Below, piece by piece: positions 8,722 through 15,627 of a DNA stretch of 34,185 bases. Positions within the stretch are counted from its first letter, which is position 1. Every line of letters begins with the position of its first letter. The notes under the pieces are model-generated. The model did no database searches, was not told the DNA's origin, and was given only the letters and a program-made list of their open reading frames with translations. The position numbers were made by a program, and so were the translations under genes. Source of the DNA: Candidatus Gastranaerophilales bacterium (GTDB lineage Bacteria; Cyanobacteriota; Vampirovibrionia; Gastranaerophilales; Gastranaerophilaceae); NCBI GenBank assembly GCA_944322885.1, contig CALUQH010000026.1, positions 1 to 34,185 on the forward strand. The letters are read 5' to 3'.

Positions 8722-8937
8722 CTATTTATTTTTTATGAATGCAATATGATAGCCTAAAATTTTGGCAATAGCTTGGCATTCTCTGAATGATAATGAATCT
8801 CTATCCAACTTGCCGTATAAACCTTGTCTTGTATAAGGTTTTCCTAATTCTTTACTCATTAATTCTGCTAATTTTATAATTGATACATTATGCAAAGTTA
8901 ATAATGAGCGAATATAGCTTTTATTTTCATTATCCAT
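8722..8937 (-). CDS. Small HTH DNA-binding protein, 71 aa
   Basis: The protein is little more than a lambda-repressor-like fold: SIIKLAELMSKEL as helices 1-2, TRQGLYGKLDR as the recognition segment and FRECQAIAKILGY after it. This is the form seen in small phage-type or plasmid-type regulators. There is no ribosome site; TATAAT ends exactly 6 nt before ATG, so a leaderless transcript is likely. It is divergent from the HTH gene at 9035, with a promoter and palindrome between them. Confidence 0.75.
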   Translation of the reverse strand: MDNENKSYIRSLLTLHNVSIIKLAELMSKELGKPYTRQGLYGKLDRDSLSFRECQAIAKILGYHIAFIKNK

Positions 8938-8943
8938 AATTAA

Positions 8944-8949
8944 ATTATA
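8944..8949 (-). promoter_or_regulatory. -10 element placed for a leaderless start of the HTH gene
   Basis: On the minus strand TATAAT (8949-8944), six bases, then ATG at 8937. The predicted +1 equals the start codon. No Shine-Dalgarno is visible. Confidence 0.5.
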
Positions 8950-8955
8950 TTTTTA

Positions 8956-8984
8956 TTGACAAAATAGTTCCAATAAAGTATAAT
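8956..8984 (+). promoter_or_regulatory. Consensus sigma70 promoter
   Basis: TTGACA (8956-8961), a 17-bp spacer and TATAAT (8979-8984) match the consensus at every position. It points towards the HTH gene at 9035. A promoter this strong would normally need repression, and the palindrome at 8990-9004 sits at the predicted +1. Confidence 0.85.
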
Positions 8985-8989
8985 TTGTC

Positions 8990-9004
8990 TTGTATATAAT
9001 ACAA
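8990..9004. promoter_or_regulatory. Operator-like palindrome TTGTAT-ATA-ATACAA
   Basis: Perfect 6-bp arms with a 3-bp centre overlap the predicted transcription start of the promoter at 8956-8984. One of the two flanking HTH proteins is the natural candidate to bind. A near copy (TTGTATTAATACAA) occurs at 28770-28783. Confidence 0.55.
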
Positions 9005-9034
9005 ATTACTTATCAATGAGAATTTTATTAAGAT

Positions 9035-9265
9035 ATGATAAGAAGCAAAATAGCAAACAATTTTGGTAATATGGATATTGTTGCATCAGTAATAAAAGAA
9101 AAAAGAATAAGTAAAGGCTATTCCGTAAAAACACTGTCAGAACTTACAGGCTTACCGGTTTCAGTTATTGAAAAGGCAGAAAAAGGCAGTGTAAATATTA
9201 GTTTTGAACAATATATTATAATTTTTGTTGTTCTTGGAATTATAAAGCCTGATTTTTTCTTATAA
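9035..9265 (+). CDS. Xre-family HTH protein, 76 aa
   Basis: The segment IKEKRISKGYSVKTLSELTGLPVSVIEKAEKGSVNISFEQYIIIFVVLG (about 20-68) is a Cro/CI-type helix-turn-helix, with the recognition helix near PVSVIEKAEKG. It probably represses its own strong promoter upstream, through the palindrome at 8990. The ribosome site is weak; ATG at 9071 (Met13) is an alternative start. Its last 6 bp overlap the end of the convergent pgeF gene. Confidence 0.75.
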   Translation: MIRSKIANNFGNMDIVASVIKEKRISKGYSVKTLSELTGLPVSVIEKAEKGSVNISFEQYIIIFVVLGIIKPDFFL

Positions 9266-10000
9266 TCTGACAACGGCGCTGTGCCTGTTTGTTGTAGCAT
9301 TTTCTTTTCTGTAAGAAAAGAAAAGTTCATTGTTACAAACCGTACAGTAAGGGCATACATCTATATTTTCATCTTTCAAACCGGACTCAATAAGCTGTCT
9401 TTTATTTATCCCTTTTAAATCCACAAATATGCTGCCCTGACGAATTTCAGACAATCTGTCAAAGTTTCTGACAGATACCATTAGCTGTCTGTAGACATCT
9501 TCACCGACATTATAACAACAAAATGATATTGCAGGGCCTATAGCCGCTTTTAAATAAAGCGGGCTGCTTCCAAACTCATCTTTCATTTTTTGGACTGTTT
9601 TTGCAGAAATCTGTCCTGCAGTACCGCGCCAGCCTGCATGAGAAACTGCTGCAATATTATTTCCCGCATCATAGATTATAACAGGCGTACAATCAGCGAA
9701 GTTCAAATAAACCGCCTGAACATTGTTTGCCAATATTAACCCGTCAGTATCAGGATAAGAGGAAACTCCAATTTTTGCAACATCAACATTTGATGTATGC
9801 GTTTGGGAAGGATGGATTAAATCTTTCTCATCAATACTAAAATATTTACAGATATCTTTTTTATTATTCTCAACAATTGACTCAAATTCAGGTTCTTTAG
9901 TTTTTATAACACTTTCCCGAGTTGTAAAAAAATGGTTTAAACCGTTGAGAACAGAGCTCTTTAATATTTTCTTACCGTTAATCTCTTCAAAATAAAACAT
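9260..10000 (-). CDS. pgeF: PgeF, peptidoglycan editing factor (multicopper-oxidase-like DUF152)
   Basis: This 246-aa protein is full length for the YfiH/PgeF (laccase-like, CNF1-like fold) family. The metal/active-site triad is visible as H68 in SQTHTSN, C104 in ADCTPV and H121 in VSHAGWRGT, with GPAISFCCYNVG following. In E. coli PgeF removes wrongly placed serine from peptidoglycan precursors; other members act as purine nucleoside phosphorylases. There is no ribosome site; TGG-TATAAA ends 6 nt before ATG, so a leaderless transcript is predicted. It is divergent from the aquaporin gene. Confidence 0.88.
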   Translation of the reverse strand: MFYFEEINGKKILKSSVLNGLNHFFTTRESVIKTKEPEFESIVENNKKDICKYFSIDEKDLIHPSQTHTSNVDVAKIGVSSYPDTDGLILANNVQAVYLNFADCTPVIIYDAGNNIAAVSHAGWRGTAGQISAKTVQKMKDEFGSSPLYLKAAIGPAISFCCYNVGEDVYRQLMVSVRNFDRLSEIRQGSIFVDLKGINKRQLIESGLKDENIDVCPYCTVCNNELFFSYRKENATTNRHSAVVRL

Positions 10001-10006
10001 AAGATA

Positions 10007-10015
10007 TTTATACCA
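10007..10015 (-). promoter_or_regulatory. Extended -10 placed for a leaderless start of pgeF
   Basis: On the minus strand TGG-TATAAA (10015-10007) is followed by six bases and ATG at 10000. The predicted +1 is the A of ATG. Confidence 0.5.
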
Positions 10016-10078
10016 TAAAAGATTAATTGAACAAATTAAAAAAATATGTTAAAATTCTCTCGAAAAAAGGAGAGAGAA

Positions 10079-10714
10079 ATGAAAGAACTTTTAAAAAAAT
10101 GTCTGGTTGAATTTATAGGAACATTTTTCCTTGTATTCACAATAGGCTGTGCTTTGTTTCCTAACAGCAGCGGCGGATTTCCTCCAATGGCAATCGGCTT
10201 TGTATTAATGGTAATGGTCTATGCAGGAGGACATGTGTCAGGCGGTCATTATAATCCTGCGGTATCACTTGCAGCAGCAATAAGAGGGGCACTTGCTTGG
10301 AGAGATTTTGCACCATACATTATTTCTCAATTTATCGGAGGAGCATTAGCTGCACTTTTAGCCGGTTACATTGTTGCAATCCCGCCTTATGCAAATGAAA
10401 CATCATATTCTATGATGCCAATGATTATTTGTGAATTTTTATTTACTTTTGCACTTTGCTACACTGTTTTGCATACTGCAACATCTGAAGATACAAAAGG
10501 AAATTCCTATTTTGGGCTTGCAATAGGTTCAATCGTACTTGTAGGTTTGCTCGCTACGGCAGGAACATGTTACGGGGCATTTAACCCTGCGGTTGCTCTC
10601 GGTATTTTTACTATGGGAATTACGCAGACAAAACTTATACTTACAACTCTTTTAACAAACTTTGTTGCAGGAGCTGCTGCTGCGGGAGTTTATAAAATAA
10701 CTTCAAATAATTAA
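10079..10714 (+). CDS. MIP-family channel (aquaporin-like)
   Basis: This 211-aa inner-membrane protein has six hydrophobic segments and two half-helix motifs: GGHYNPAVS (NPA at 59-61) and GAFNPAVALG (NPA at 169-171). ATG 10079 is chosen over the upstream ATG 10046 because AAAGGAGAGAGAA stands directly before it. In AqpZ and GlpF the second NPA is followed by arginine, which forms the selectivity filter; here it is V172. Selectivity may therefore differ from both water and glycerol channels. A terminator follows at 10713. Confidence 0.88.
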   Translation: MKELLKKCLVEFIGTFFLVFTIGCALFPNSSGGFPPMAIGFVLMVMVYAGGHVSGGHYNPAVSLAAAIRGALAWRDFAPYIISQFIGGALAALLAGYIVAIPPYANETSYSMMPMIICEFLFTFALCYTVLHTATSEDTKGNSYFGLAIGSIVLVGLLATAGTCYGAFNPAVALGIFTMGITQTKLILTTLLTNFVAGAAAAGVYKITSNN

Positions 10715-10743
10715 AAAAAGCACCTTTAAGGGTGCTTTTTTTT
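10713..10743. terminator. Bidirectional intrinsic terminator
   Basis: AAAAAGCACC, loop TTTAAG, GGTGCTTTTTTTT. It closes the aquaporin gene on the plus strand, and its A-run/T-run symmetry lets it also serve the convergent Cys-rich gene ending at 10742. Confidence 0.85.
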
Positions 10744-10975
10744 ATAATTGTAATCCTTTATTCTCATCCATAAAACATTGACAGGTAGGGCTTAATGTTC
10801 CGTCACAGCATTTTGTACGTCCGCCCGAGCAGCCACATACACCACCGTGACGGGAGCAGCACCCTCGACCTGCAATAAGACAATCATAAGATTGAAATGA
10901 ATGCAAGGTTGTAAAAGTTTGTAATCCTAAACAAAAAAATGCAATTAATGCAAAAACAAATAAAAATTTTTTCAT
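10742..10975 (-). CDS. Secreted cysteine-rich peptide (CCSxHGGV motif), 77 aa
   Basis: An N-terminal signal or anchor segment (KKFLFVFALIAFFCLGL) precedes a 40-residue domain with nine cysteines: C32, C39-C40, C47, C49, C56-C57, C65, C67. The pattern GCCSxHGGVCGC...CCDGTLSPTCxC resembles a small exported motif found in several bacterial periplasmic proteins (from memory). The cysteines should form disulphides or bind metal outside the cytoplasm. A good ribosome site (AAAGGAG) precedes ATG. It is divergent from the hydrolase gene, with about 30 bp between the starts. The function is unknown. Confidence 0.75.
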   Translation of the reverse strand: MKKFLFVFALIAFFCLGLQTFTTLHSFQSYDCLIAGRGCCSRHGGVCGCSGGRTKCCDGTLSPTCQCFMDENKGLQL

Positions 10976-10991
10976 ATAAATTACTCCTTTG

Positions 10992-11000
10992 TGCTATTAT
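10992..11000 (+). promoter_or_regulatory. Extended -10 placed for a leaderless start of the hydrolase gene
   Basis: TGC-TATTAT (10992-11000), six bases, then ATG at 11007. No Shine-Dalgarno is present. The predicted +1 equals the A of ATG. Confidence 0.5.
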
Positions 11001-11006
11001 ATTAAC

Positions 11007-12203
11007 ATGAAAAAGATTTTAGGGATTATTTTAGGTTTAGTTTTATTACAGAACATTTGTATTGCAGATACAGGCTTGAGTTTCGTTTACATCAACGGCT
11101 CAAATAACAATGATGAAAAAATGCGCAACTGGTATATTAAAGGTGTGCAGAAACTTCATCCTGTCCTGAAAAAAAAGTTTGAAACAAACAAAGAAATACA
11201 AGAAGCATTCCTTGACAAACCCCAATACAAAATTAATGAAGAACCGGTTATATTTTTCTGGGGGGACAAAAGCAAAAATGATCTGGAATTTGTACAGCGC
11301 CAGCTTGATTTGTCAAAGGCTTTCAGTCCGACACTCGCTTACAAAGTCCGCTCAATGCTGACTGCTTATCTTCATGATGCTATATGGGTGCAAAAACAGC
11401 ATAATATGCTTCCTATACTTGATGATTTAAATGATATGGTTATTCAGGAAGCCCAAAAAGGAAATAAAGTAATATTATACGGATATTCTGCAGGAACGTT
11501 CGTTACGTATGAATATATGTTTAACAAACTGCCGTATCTGGATCCTGAAGTTTTGTTTAACGAAATAGAAGTAAGCGATAATGTGAAAAAATTTGCCATT
11601 GAACATCCGCTTGAAAATACATGTATTTCAGCTCTTTCAAAAGCACAGATAGGAACCGTTTCGCAAAACGGACATCTTCTTTTAAAGAAAATTGATGATA
11701 ATTCGCTTGAAGAAAGTTATTTGAAATTACATGAAGCAACCAAAACAGCCTGTGCCCCTGCTGATTCCCTGCAGGGTGTTGTAAATTTTGCAAGTCCTCT
11801 GGTGCTTTTTTATTCGGACCTTGCAGACCCCGATTATGAGCTGAATTACTATAACAGGCTTATGCTTAAATACATTATAGAAAACGGGTTGTTTTTTATT
11901 ACGGTGAACTTCCGCGAAGATCCGCTTGGTTTCCCAAGCTCCAGAAACCTCACAATAGATGAGATGCAAAAACTTGCAAATATAGAAATTAATAATCCGA
12001 AAGGATTTGTCTATGATAATTCAAGCGTCTGGTCAAAACGTTCCGTTTTATTCGCACATACATCTTACTGGAGTGCAAAGGGTACTTTTGCCAAAGCAGT
12101 TGTAAAGGCCTTTACGAACGGGTATAAATTGCAATACGACAAAGAGTTTCAGGAAAAAGTTCTGAAAAACAACCGTTCAAAAATAAAATTTGAAATGCTT
12201 TAA
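11007..12203 (+). CDS. Secreted alpha/beta-hydrolase-like protein
   Basis: This 398-aa protein begins with a signal peptide (MKKILGIILGLVLLQNICIA-D). The core shows VILYGYSAGTFV around residues 155-166, a nucleophile elbow GxSxG with S161, preceded by a beta strand as in lipases and esterases. Earlier text FVYINGSNNND resembles the oxyanion-side strand. The acid and histidine of the triad cannot be assigned with certainty. It should act in the periplasm or outside. ATG 11007 is chosen over TTG 10989 because it begins the signal peptide. It leads a likely operon with the 198-aa protein (28-bp gap) and nagZ. Confidence 0.7.
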   Translation: MKKILGIILGLVLLQNICIADTGLSFVYINGSNNNDEKMRNWYIKGVQKLHPVLKKKFETNKEIQEAFLDKPQYKINEEPVIFFWGDKSKNDLEFVQRQLDLSKAFSPTLAYKVRSMLTAYLHDAIWVQKQHNMLPILDDLNDMVIQEAQKGNKVILYGYSAGTFVTYEYMFNKLPYLDPEVLFNEIEVSDNVKKFAIEHPLENTCISALSKAQIGTVSQNGHLLLKKIDDNSLEESYLKLHEATKTACAPADSLQGVVNFASPLVLFYSDLADPDYELNYYNRLMLKYIIENGLFFITVNFREDPLGFPSSRNLTIDEMQKLANIEINNPKGFVYDNSSVWSKRSVLFAHTSYWSAKGTFAKAVVKAFTNGYKLQYDKEFQEKVLKNNRSKIKFEML

Positions 12204-12231
12204 AAAAATAGTAAAATGAAAGGATATTAAG

Positions 12232-12828
12232 ATGGAGAATAACTTAGAGCTTGAAGAAGGCGTACAATTTGATCCGGGATTTATAAAACACATGAGCGCA
12301 ATTATTCCGAACATTGAATATGCTTACAGTGCATTGGGCAGAATAAAAAGTTTTAACCAGAAAAAACAACAATTCAAAATGTTTTATCCCAAAATATTGA
12401 CGCTTCTGGAAACATATATGAGTTTTTATGCCGGTTCTATATTGTGGGCAGTTTATATTAAAACTCTCGGCAATAAACCGCTTTTAAACAATATTTGCTA
12501 CGGCGGAGAATATGACGAATCCGAAATCCTTTCGGAAGTTGATTTTGTCAGAAATTATCTTGATCAGCTGAAAAAAGATGTAAAATATTATATGGGACAA
12601 GATTTTACCTATGACCCTCAATATTTAACAATCCTTGAGGCGTACAAAGAATTTTTAAAAGAAAATAAAGGTTTTGTAAACGCTCAAACAACAGATGATA
12701 TAGTAATTCCAAAAACATTTAAAACGCCGGATGAAAAAGAACTTGATGAAATATTTGAAAAAATTTATGAAGTTAATGACACAGGTAAATTGAAAGAACT
12801 CCTTCCTCTTGTTTCTACGGTGATATAA
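12232..12828 (+). CDS. Unknown protein, 198 aa, in the nagZ operon
   Basis: A mostly helical soluble protein starting MENNLELEEGVQFDPGF, with no signal peptide and no motif that I recognise. Aromatic residues are frequent in the middle (TYMSFYAGSILWAVYIK). AAAGGA precedes ATG. Its TAA stop shares its last A with the nagZ ATG (TAATG), so the two are translationally coupled, which ties its role to NagZ or to the preceding hydrolase. Confidence 0.65.
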   Translation: MENNLELEEGVQFDPGFIKHMSAIIPNIEYAYSALGRIKSFNQKKQQFKMFYPKILTLLETYMSFYAGSILWAVYIKTLGNKPLLNNICYGGEYDESEILSEVDFVRNYLDQLKKDVKYYMGQDFTYDPQYLTILEAYKEFLKENKGFVNAQTTDDIVIPKTFKTPDEKELDEIFEKIYEVNDTGKLKELLPLVSTVI

Positions 12829-13796
12829 TGGCAGATTTAAAGACTAAACTTTACCAGATGTTTATTCTCGGCATAGAGGGAGGCGGGTATGAAAGAGCCT
12901 TGTCGAACGGCTTAGGCGGAATGATTTTTTTTACAAAAGATATTCAATCCCCTGAGCAGTTTCGCAAACTTATTAGCGGCATAAAATCAAAATCTATGAT
13001 ACCTCCTTTCCTATCAATTGATCAGGAAGGCGGAAGAGTAGAAAGAACCGAAAATATTCATAACGGCAAAAAATATCTGTCAGCTAAATTTGCGTACGAA
13101 AAAGGCGAAGATTTCCTGCGGAAACAAACATACGAGATTGCACAGGAATTAAAAAGTTACGGCATAAATCTGAACTTTGCACCCTGCATTGACGTAAACA
13201 CTAACCCGAATAATCCTATAATCGGCGAACGTGCTTTTTCAAACAATTCTGATGATGTTATAAAAGGTGAAAAAATAGTTTCTCAAACATATCGGGGAAA
13301 CGGAATTGTACCTTGCGTAAAACATTTCCCCGGACACGGCGATGCTAATGCTGACAGCCACCTGACGCTTCCCGAAATAGATTTAACACTTGAGGAAATG
13401 GAGCAAACCCACATAAAACCTTTTGCCGCCTGTGCTAAAACAATAGAAATGGTTATGGTTGCACATCTTCACTGCACCTGCTTTGAACGCGATGTTATTC
13501 CGACATCTTTAAGCAAAAATGCAATCTCTTATTTGAGAGATAAATTAGGCTTTGACGGCGTAATAATTTCAGACGATATGATTATGGCGGGTGCTGCGGG
13601 TTTTGAACCTGTACAGGCTTGCGAAATGGGGATTCGAGCAGGATTAAATATGTTCATCTACCGAAATTCCGCCCCTGAAACTATTGAAATTATTGAAACA
13701 ATTGCCCAAAAAGCTCTTACAGATAAAGAATTACAAAAAGCAATTGAAAATTCTTATGACAAAATAATTAAGCTGAAAAAGAAATATCTATTTTAA
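12828..13796 (+). CDS. nagZ: Beta-N-acetylhexosaminidase NagZ (GH3)
   Basis: This 322-aa protein is near full length for cytoplasmic NagZ. It shows SIDQEGGRVER at 63-73, KHFPGHGDANADSH at 165-178 with the Asp-His acid/base dyad (D176, H178) of the mobile loop, and IISDDMIM around 246-253 with the Asp nucleophile. It removes GlcNAc from anhydro-muropeptides during peptidoglycan recycling. No signal peptide is seen. It overlaps the upstream gene by one base, and its 3' end overlaps the convergent TPR gene by 9 bp. Confidence 0.93.
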   Translation: MADLKTKLYQMFILGIEGGGYERALSNGLGGMIFFTKDIQSPEQFRKLISGIKSKSMIPPFLSIDQEGGRVERTENIHNGKKYLSAKFAYEKGEDFLRKQTYEIAQELKSYGINLNFAPCIDVNTNPNNPIIGERAFSNNSDDVIKGEKIVSQTYRGNGIVPCVKHFPGHGDANADSHLTLPEIDLTLEEMEQTHIKPFAACAKTIEMVMVAHLHCTCFERDVIPTSLSKNAISYLRDKLGFDGVIISDDMIMAGAAGFEPVQACEMGIRAGLNMFIYRNSAPETIEIIETIAQKALTDKELQKAIENSYDKIIKLKKKYLF

Positions 13797-14279
13797 ATAC
13801 TTCTGTAAAATAAGTTTTTTCAAAGCTCTTGAATAAACAGCATTCGGATCAATAGCCAGAACTTTATCAAGAGTCTCCAGAGAACCCTTGTAGTCCTCAA
13901 ATTTCTTTTGAAGAACAGCTTTATAATAAAGCGCATCTACAAATTTCGGGTCAAGGTCTATTGCTTTATTCAAATCAGTCATAGCAGAGTGCAATTTTTC
14001 ATCATCCGCCTCTTTATCCGCAAGAAGCACCTGCGCACGATTGTAATAAGCATCAGTCATTCTTGAGTCAAAATCAATTGCTGTTGAATAGTTATCATAA
14101 GCAGATTCCAAATCATTCAAATGCTGAAAAACAATACCTTTTGAAAAATATGCTAACGGCCTTTTAGGGTCAAGCGCTATTGCATGATCAAGAGAATCCA
14201 ATGCTTCTTCAAATTTGCCTTCATTAGTTTCCGTGATGCCTTTATCTATATAAAAATTATAGCCGTTTTCCTGTACCAT
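13788..14279 (-). CDS. TPR-repeat protein, 163 aa
   Basis: About four tetratricopeptide repeats fill the protein (about 7-40, 41-74, 75-112 with an insertion, and 113-146), with the usual pattern such as AYFSKGIVFQHLNDLESAYD and DALYYKAVLQKKFEDYKGSL. TPRs mediate protein-protein contacts. There is no signal peptide or membrane segment, so it should be cytoplasmic. No clear ribosome site is visible; a TATAAT lies about 40 bp upstream. Its partner is unknown. Confidence 0.85.
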   Translation of the reverse strand: MVQENGYNFYIDKGITETNEGKFEEALDSLDHAIALDPKRPLAYFSKGIVFQHLNDLESAYDNYSTAIDFDSRMTDAYYNRAQVLLADKEADDEKLHSAMTDLNKAIDLDPKFVDALYYKAVLQKKFEDYKGSLETLDKVLAIDPNAVYSRALKKLILQKYLK

Positions 14280-14370
14280 TATAGTATCTCGTAAGTTTAC
14301 ATATATAATTACTATTATAACTCAAATTTATACAATTTACAAGGGTAGTACTAACTTTTTGAATTATACA

Positions 14371-14379
14371 TGCTATAAT
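14371..14379 (+). promoter_or_regulatory. Extended -10 placed for a leaderless start of the GT4 gene
   Basis: TGC-TATAAT (14371-14379), six bases, then ATG at 14386; no Shine-Dalgarno. The predicted +1 is the A of ATG. Confidence 0.55.
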
Positions 14380-14385
14380 TTTTCT

Positions 14386-15510
14386 ATGAAAATTCTTTTT
14401 ATCACCGACCTATACCCTGTCACAAGGGATGAAAAAACAACACCGAAGACTTTATTAAGTTTTGTACAGGAATGGGAAAAACAGGGACATAGCGTTGACA
14501 TTATAAAACCGAATTTTATTTTAAACTCATTTTTGAGAGGAAAACCGTTTTACAAAACAGATCAATATGGCAAAATTTTGAATATAAACTATTGGACACC
14601 ATTCTGGTTTGATGTAACCAAGAAGAGTAGATGCATAGACGCAAACAGGCAATGTTCATTTCACGAAAAGACTTTTCACTCTTCACCCTTCACTTTTCAC
14701 TATGATATAACTATAGCCCATATGCCCTCCGGAATTTTGTTTGCGGATAAACTCGGACTTCCGTTTGTTGCGGGTGTACATAATTCCGATTTGGAAGTTT
14801 TGACAAGTCCTTTATATAAATTTCATTTCAAAAAAAGGCTCAAGCAAGCTCTTGATAATGCAAAAGCCATTGCCTGCCGTTCTTTTGTCATCAGGGATAA
14901 ACTGCTCAATCTTTATCCGGAATATGAACATAAGACATTCACTGCACCATCTGGTATTGATGAAAATTTAATTCACCCTTCACACATCACTCATCACTCT
15001 TTACCCGTCAAGGTTTTGACCTGCGCTAATTTCAAAAAAAGAAAAAATATCGACAAAGTTATAGAAGCCTGTAAAGGGCTTGAAGGTTTTGAATTGACTG
15101 TAATAGGGGATGGAAAAGAACGCAAAAGACTTGAAAAAATTGATAAAAACGTAAAATTTACGGGCTGGCTTTCTCATGACGAAGTACTTGCAAAAATGAG
15201 TGAGAGTGATATTTTCATCCTGCCAAGCATTGGTGAAACCTTTGGGATGGTCTATCTGGAAGCCATGTCACAGGGCTGTATTACAATCGGAACAATAAAT
15301 GACGGTATAGCAGGAATTATTAAAAACGAAGAAAATGGTTTTTTAATACTTCCGATTTCAGATGAAATAAGAAAAATACTTCTTAATATAAAAAACATGG
15401 ATGATGACAAGCTAAAAACCTTGCGCTACAATAGTTTTCAAACAATTAAAAAATATACTTCAAAACAATGCGCAGATGAATATTTGCAACAAATTTTTAA
15501 GATTTTGTAA
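14386..15510 (+). CDS. GT4-family (GT-B) glycosyltransferase
   Basis: This 374-aa protein begins MKILFITDLYP, the usual first strand of GT-B glycosyltransferases, so ATG 14386 is preferred to 14359. The C-terminal domain shows VLTCANFKKRKNID (donor-side strand), LTVIGDGKERKRL and the nucleotide-sugar motif SIGETFGMVYLEAMSQG. It should add a sugar to a lipid-linked or surface glycan. Two stretches of degenerate NNTTCAC heptanucleotides interrupt the coding sequence, giving His/Ser/Thr-rich inserts at about residues 96-105 and 195-206; the second lies at the junction of the two Rossmann domains. The frame is intact through both. Confidence 0.88.
   Translation: MKILFITDLYPVTRDEKTTPKTLLSFVQEWEKQGHSVDIIKPNFILNSFLRGKPFYKTDQYGKILNINYWTPFWFDVTKKSRCIDANRQCSFHEKTFHSSPFTFHYDITIAHMPSGILFADKLGLPFVAGVHNSDLEVLTSPLYKFHFKKRLKQALDNAKAIACRSFVIRDKLLNLYPEYEHKTFTAPSGIDENLIHPSHITHHSLPVKVLTCANFKKRKNIDKVIEACKGLEGFELTVIGDGKERKRLEKIDKNVKFTGWLSHDEVLAKMSESDIFILPSIGETFGMVYLEAMSQGCITIGTINDGIAGIIKNEENGFLILPISDEIRKILLNIKNMDDDKLKTLRYNSFQTIKKYTSKQCADEYLQQIFKIL
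14673..14700 (+). repeat. Heptanucleotide repeat (NNTTCAC x4) inside the GT4 gene
   Basis: TTTTCAC, TCTTCAC, CCTTCAC and TTTTCAC follow one another without gap; a further ATTTCAC lies about 10 bp upstream. They are translated as part of a His/Ser/Phe-rich loop. Short tandem heptanucleotide repeats of this style are known from cyanobacterial genomes. Confidence 0.75.
14970..15004 (+). repeat. Second heptanucleotide repeat (NNWTCAC x5) in the GT4 gene
   Basis: AATTCAC, CCTTCAC, ACATCAC, TCATCAC and a decayed TCTTTAC run in tandem. Translated as HPSHITHHSL between the two GT-B domains. The same motif family as at 14673-14700. Confidence 0.7.
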
Positions 15511-15627
15511 AGATTTGACATCATAAAGCCATGTTTCTGGTAGTATAAAATTTGAGGGTTGGTGATAATTTGATTTTATTAGCCGAAACCAAAATTTTCC
15601 GTAAGTACCCCGAAAGGAACAAACTTA

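Noticed and set aside
15540-15627. Possible glycine riboswitch before the alanine/glycine symporter
   Set aside because: The leader is about 90 nt and lacks the conserved glycine-riboswitch segments; the GCCGAAACC and CCCCGAAAGG stretches do not fit the aptamer core.
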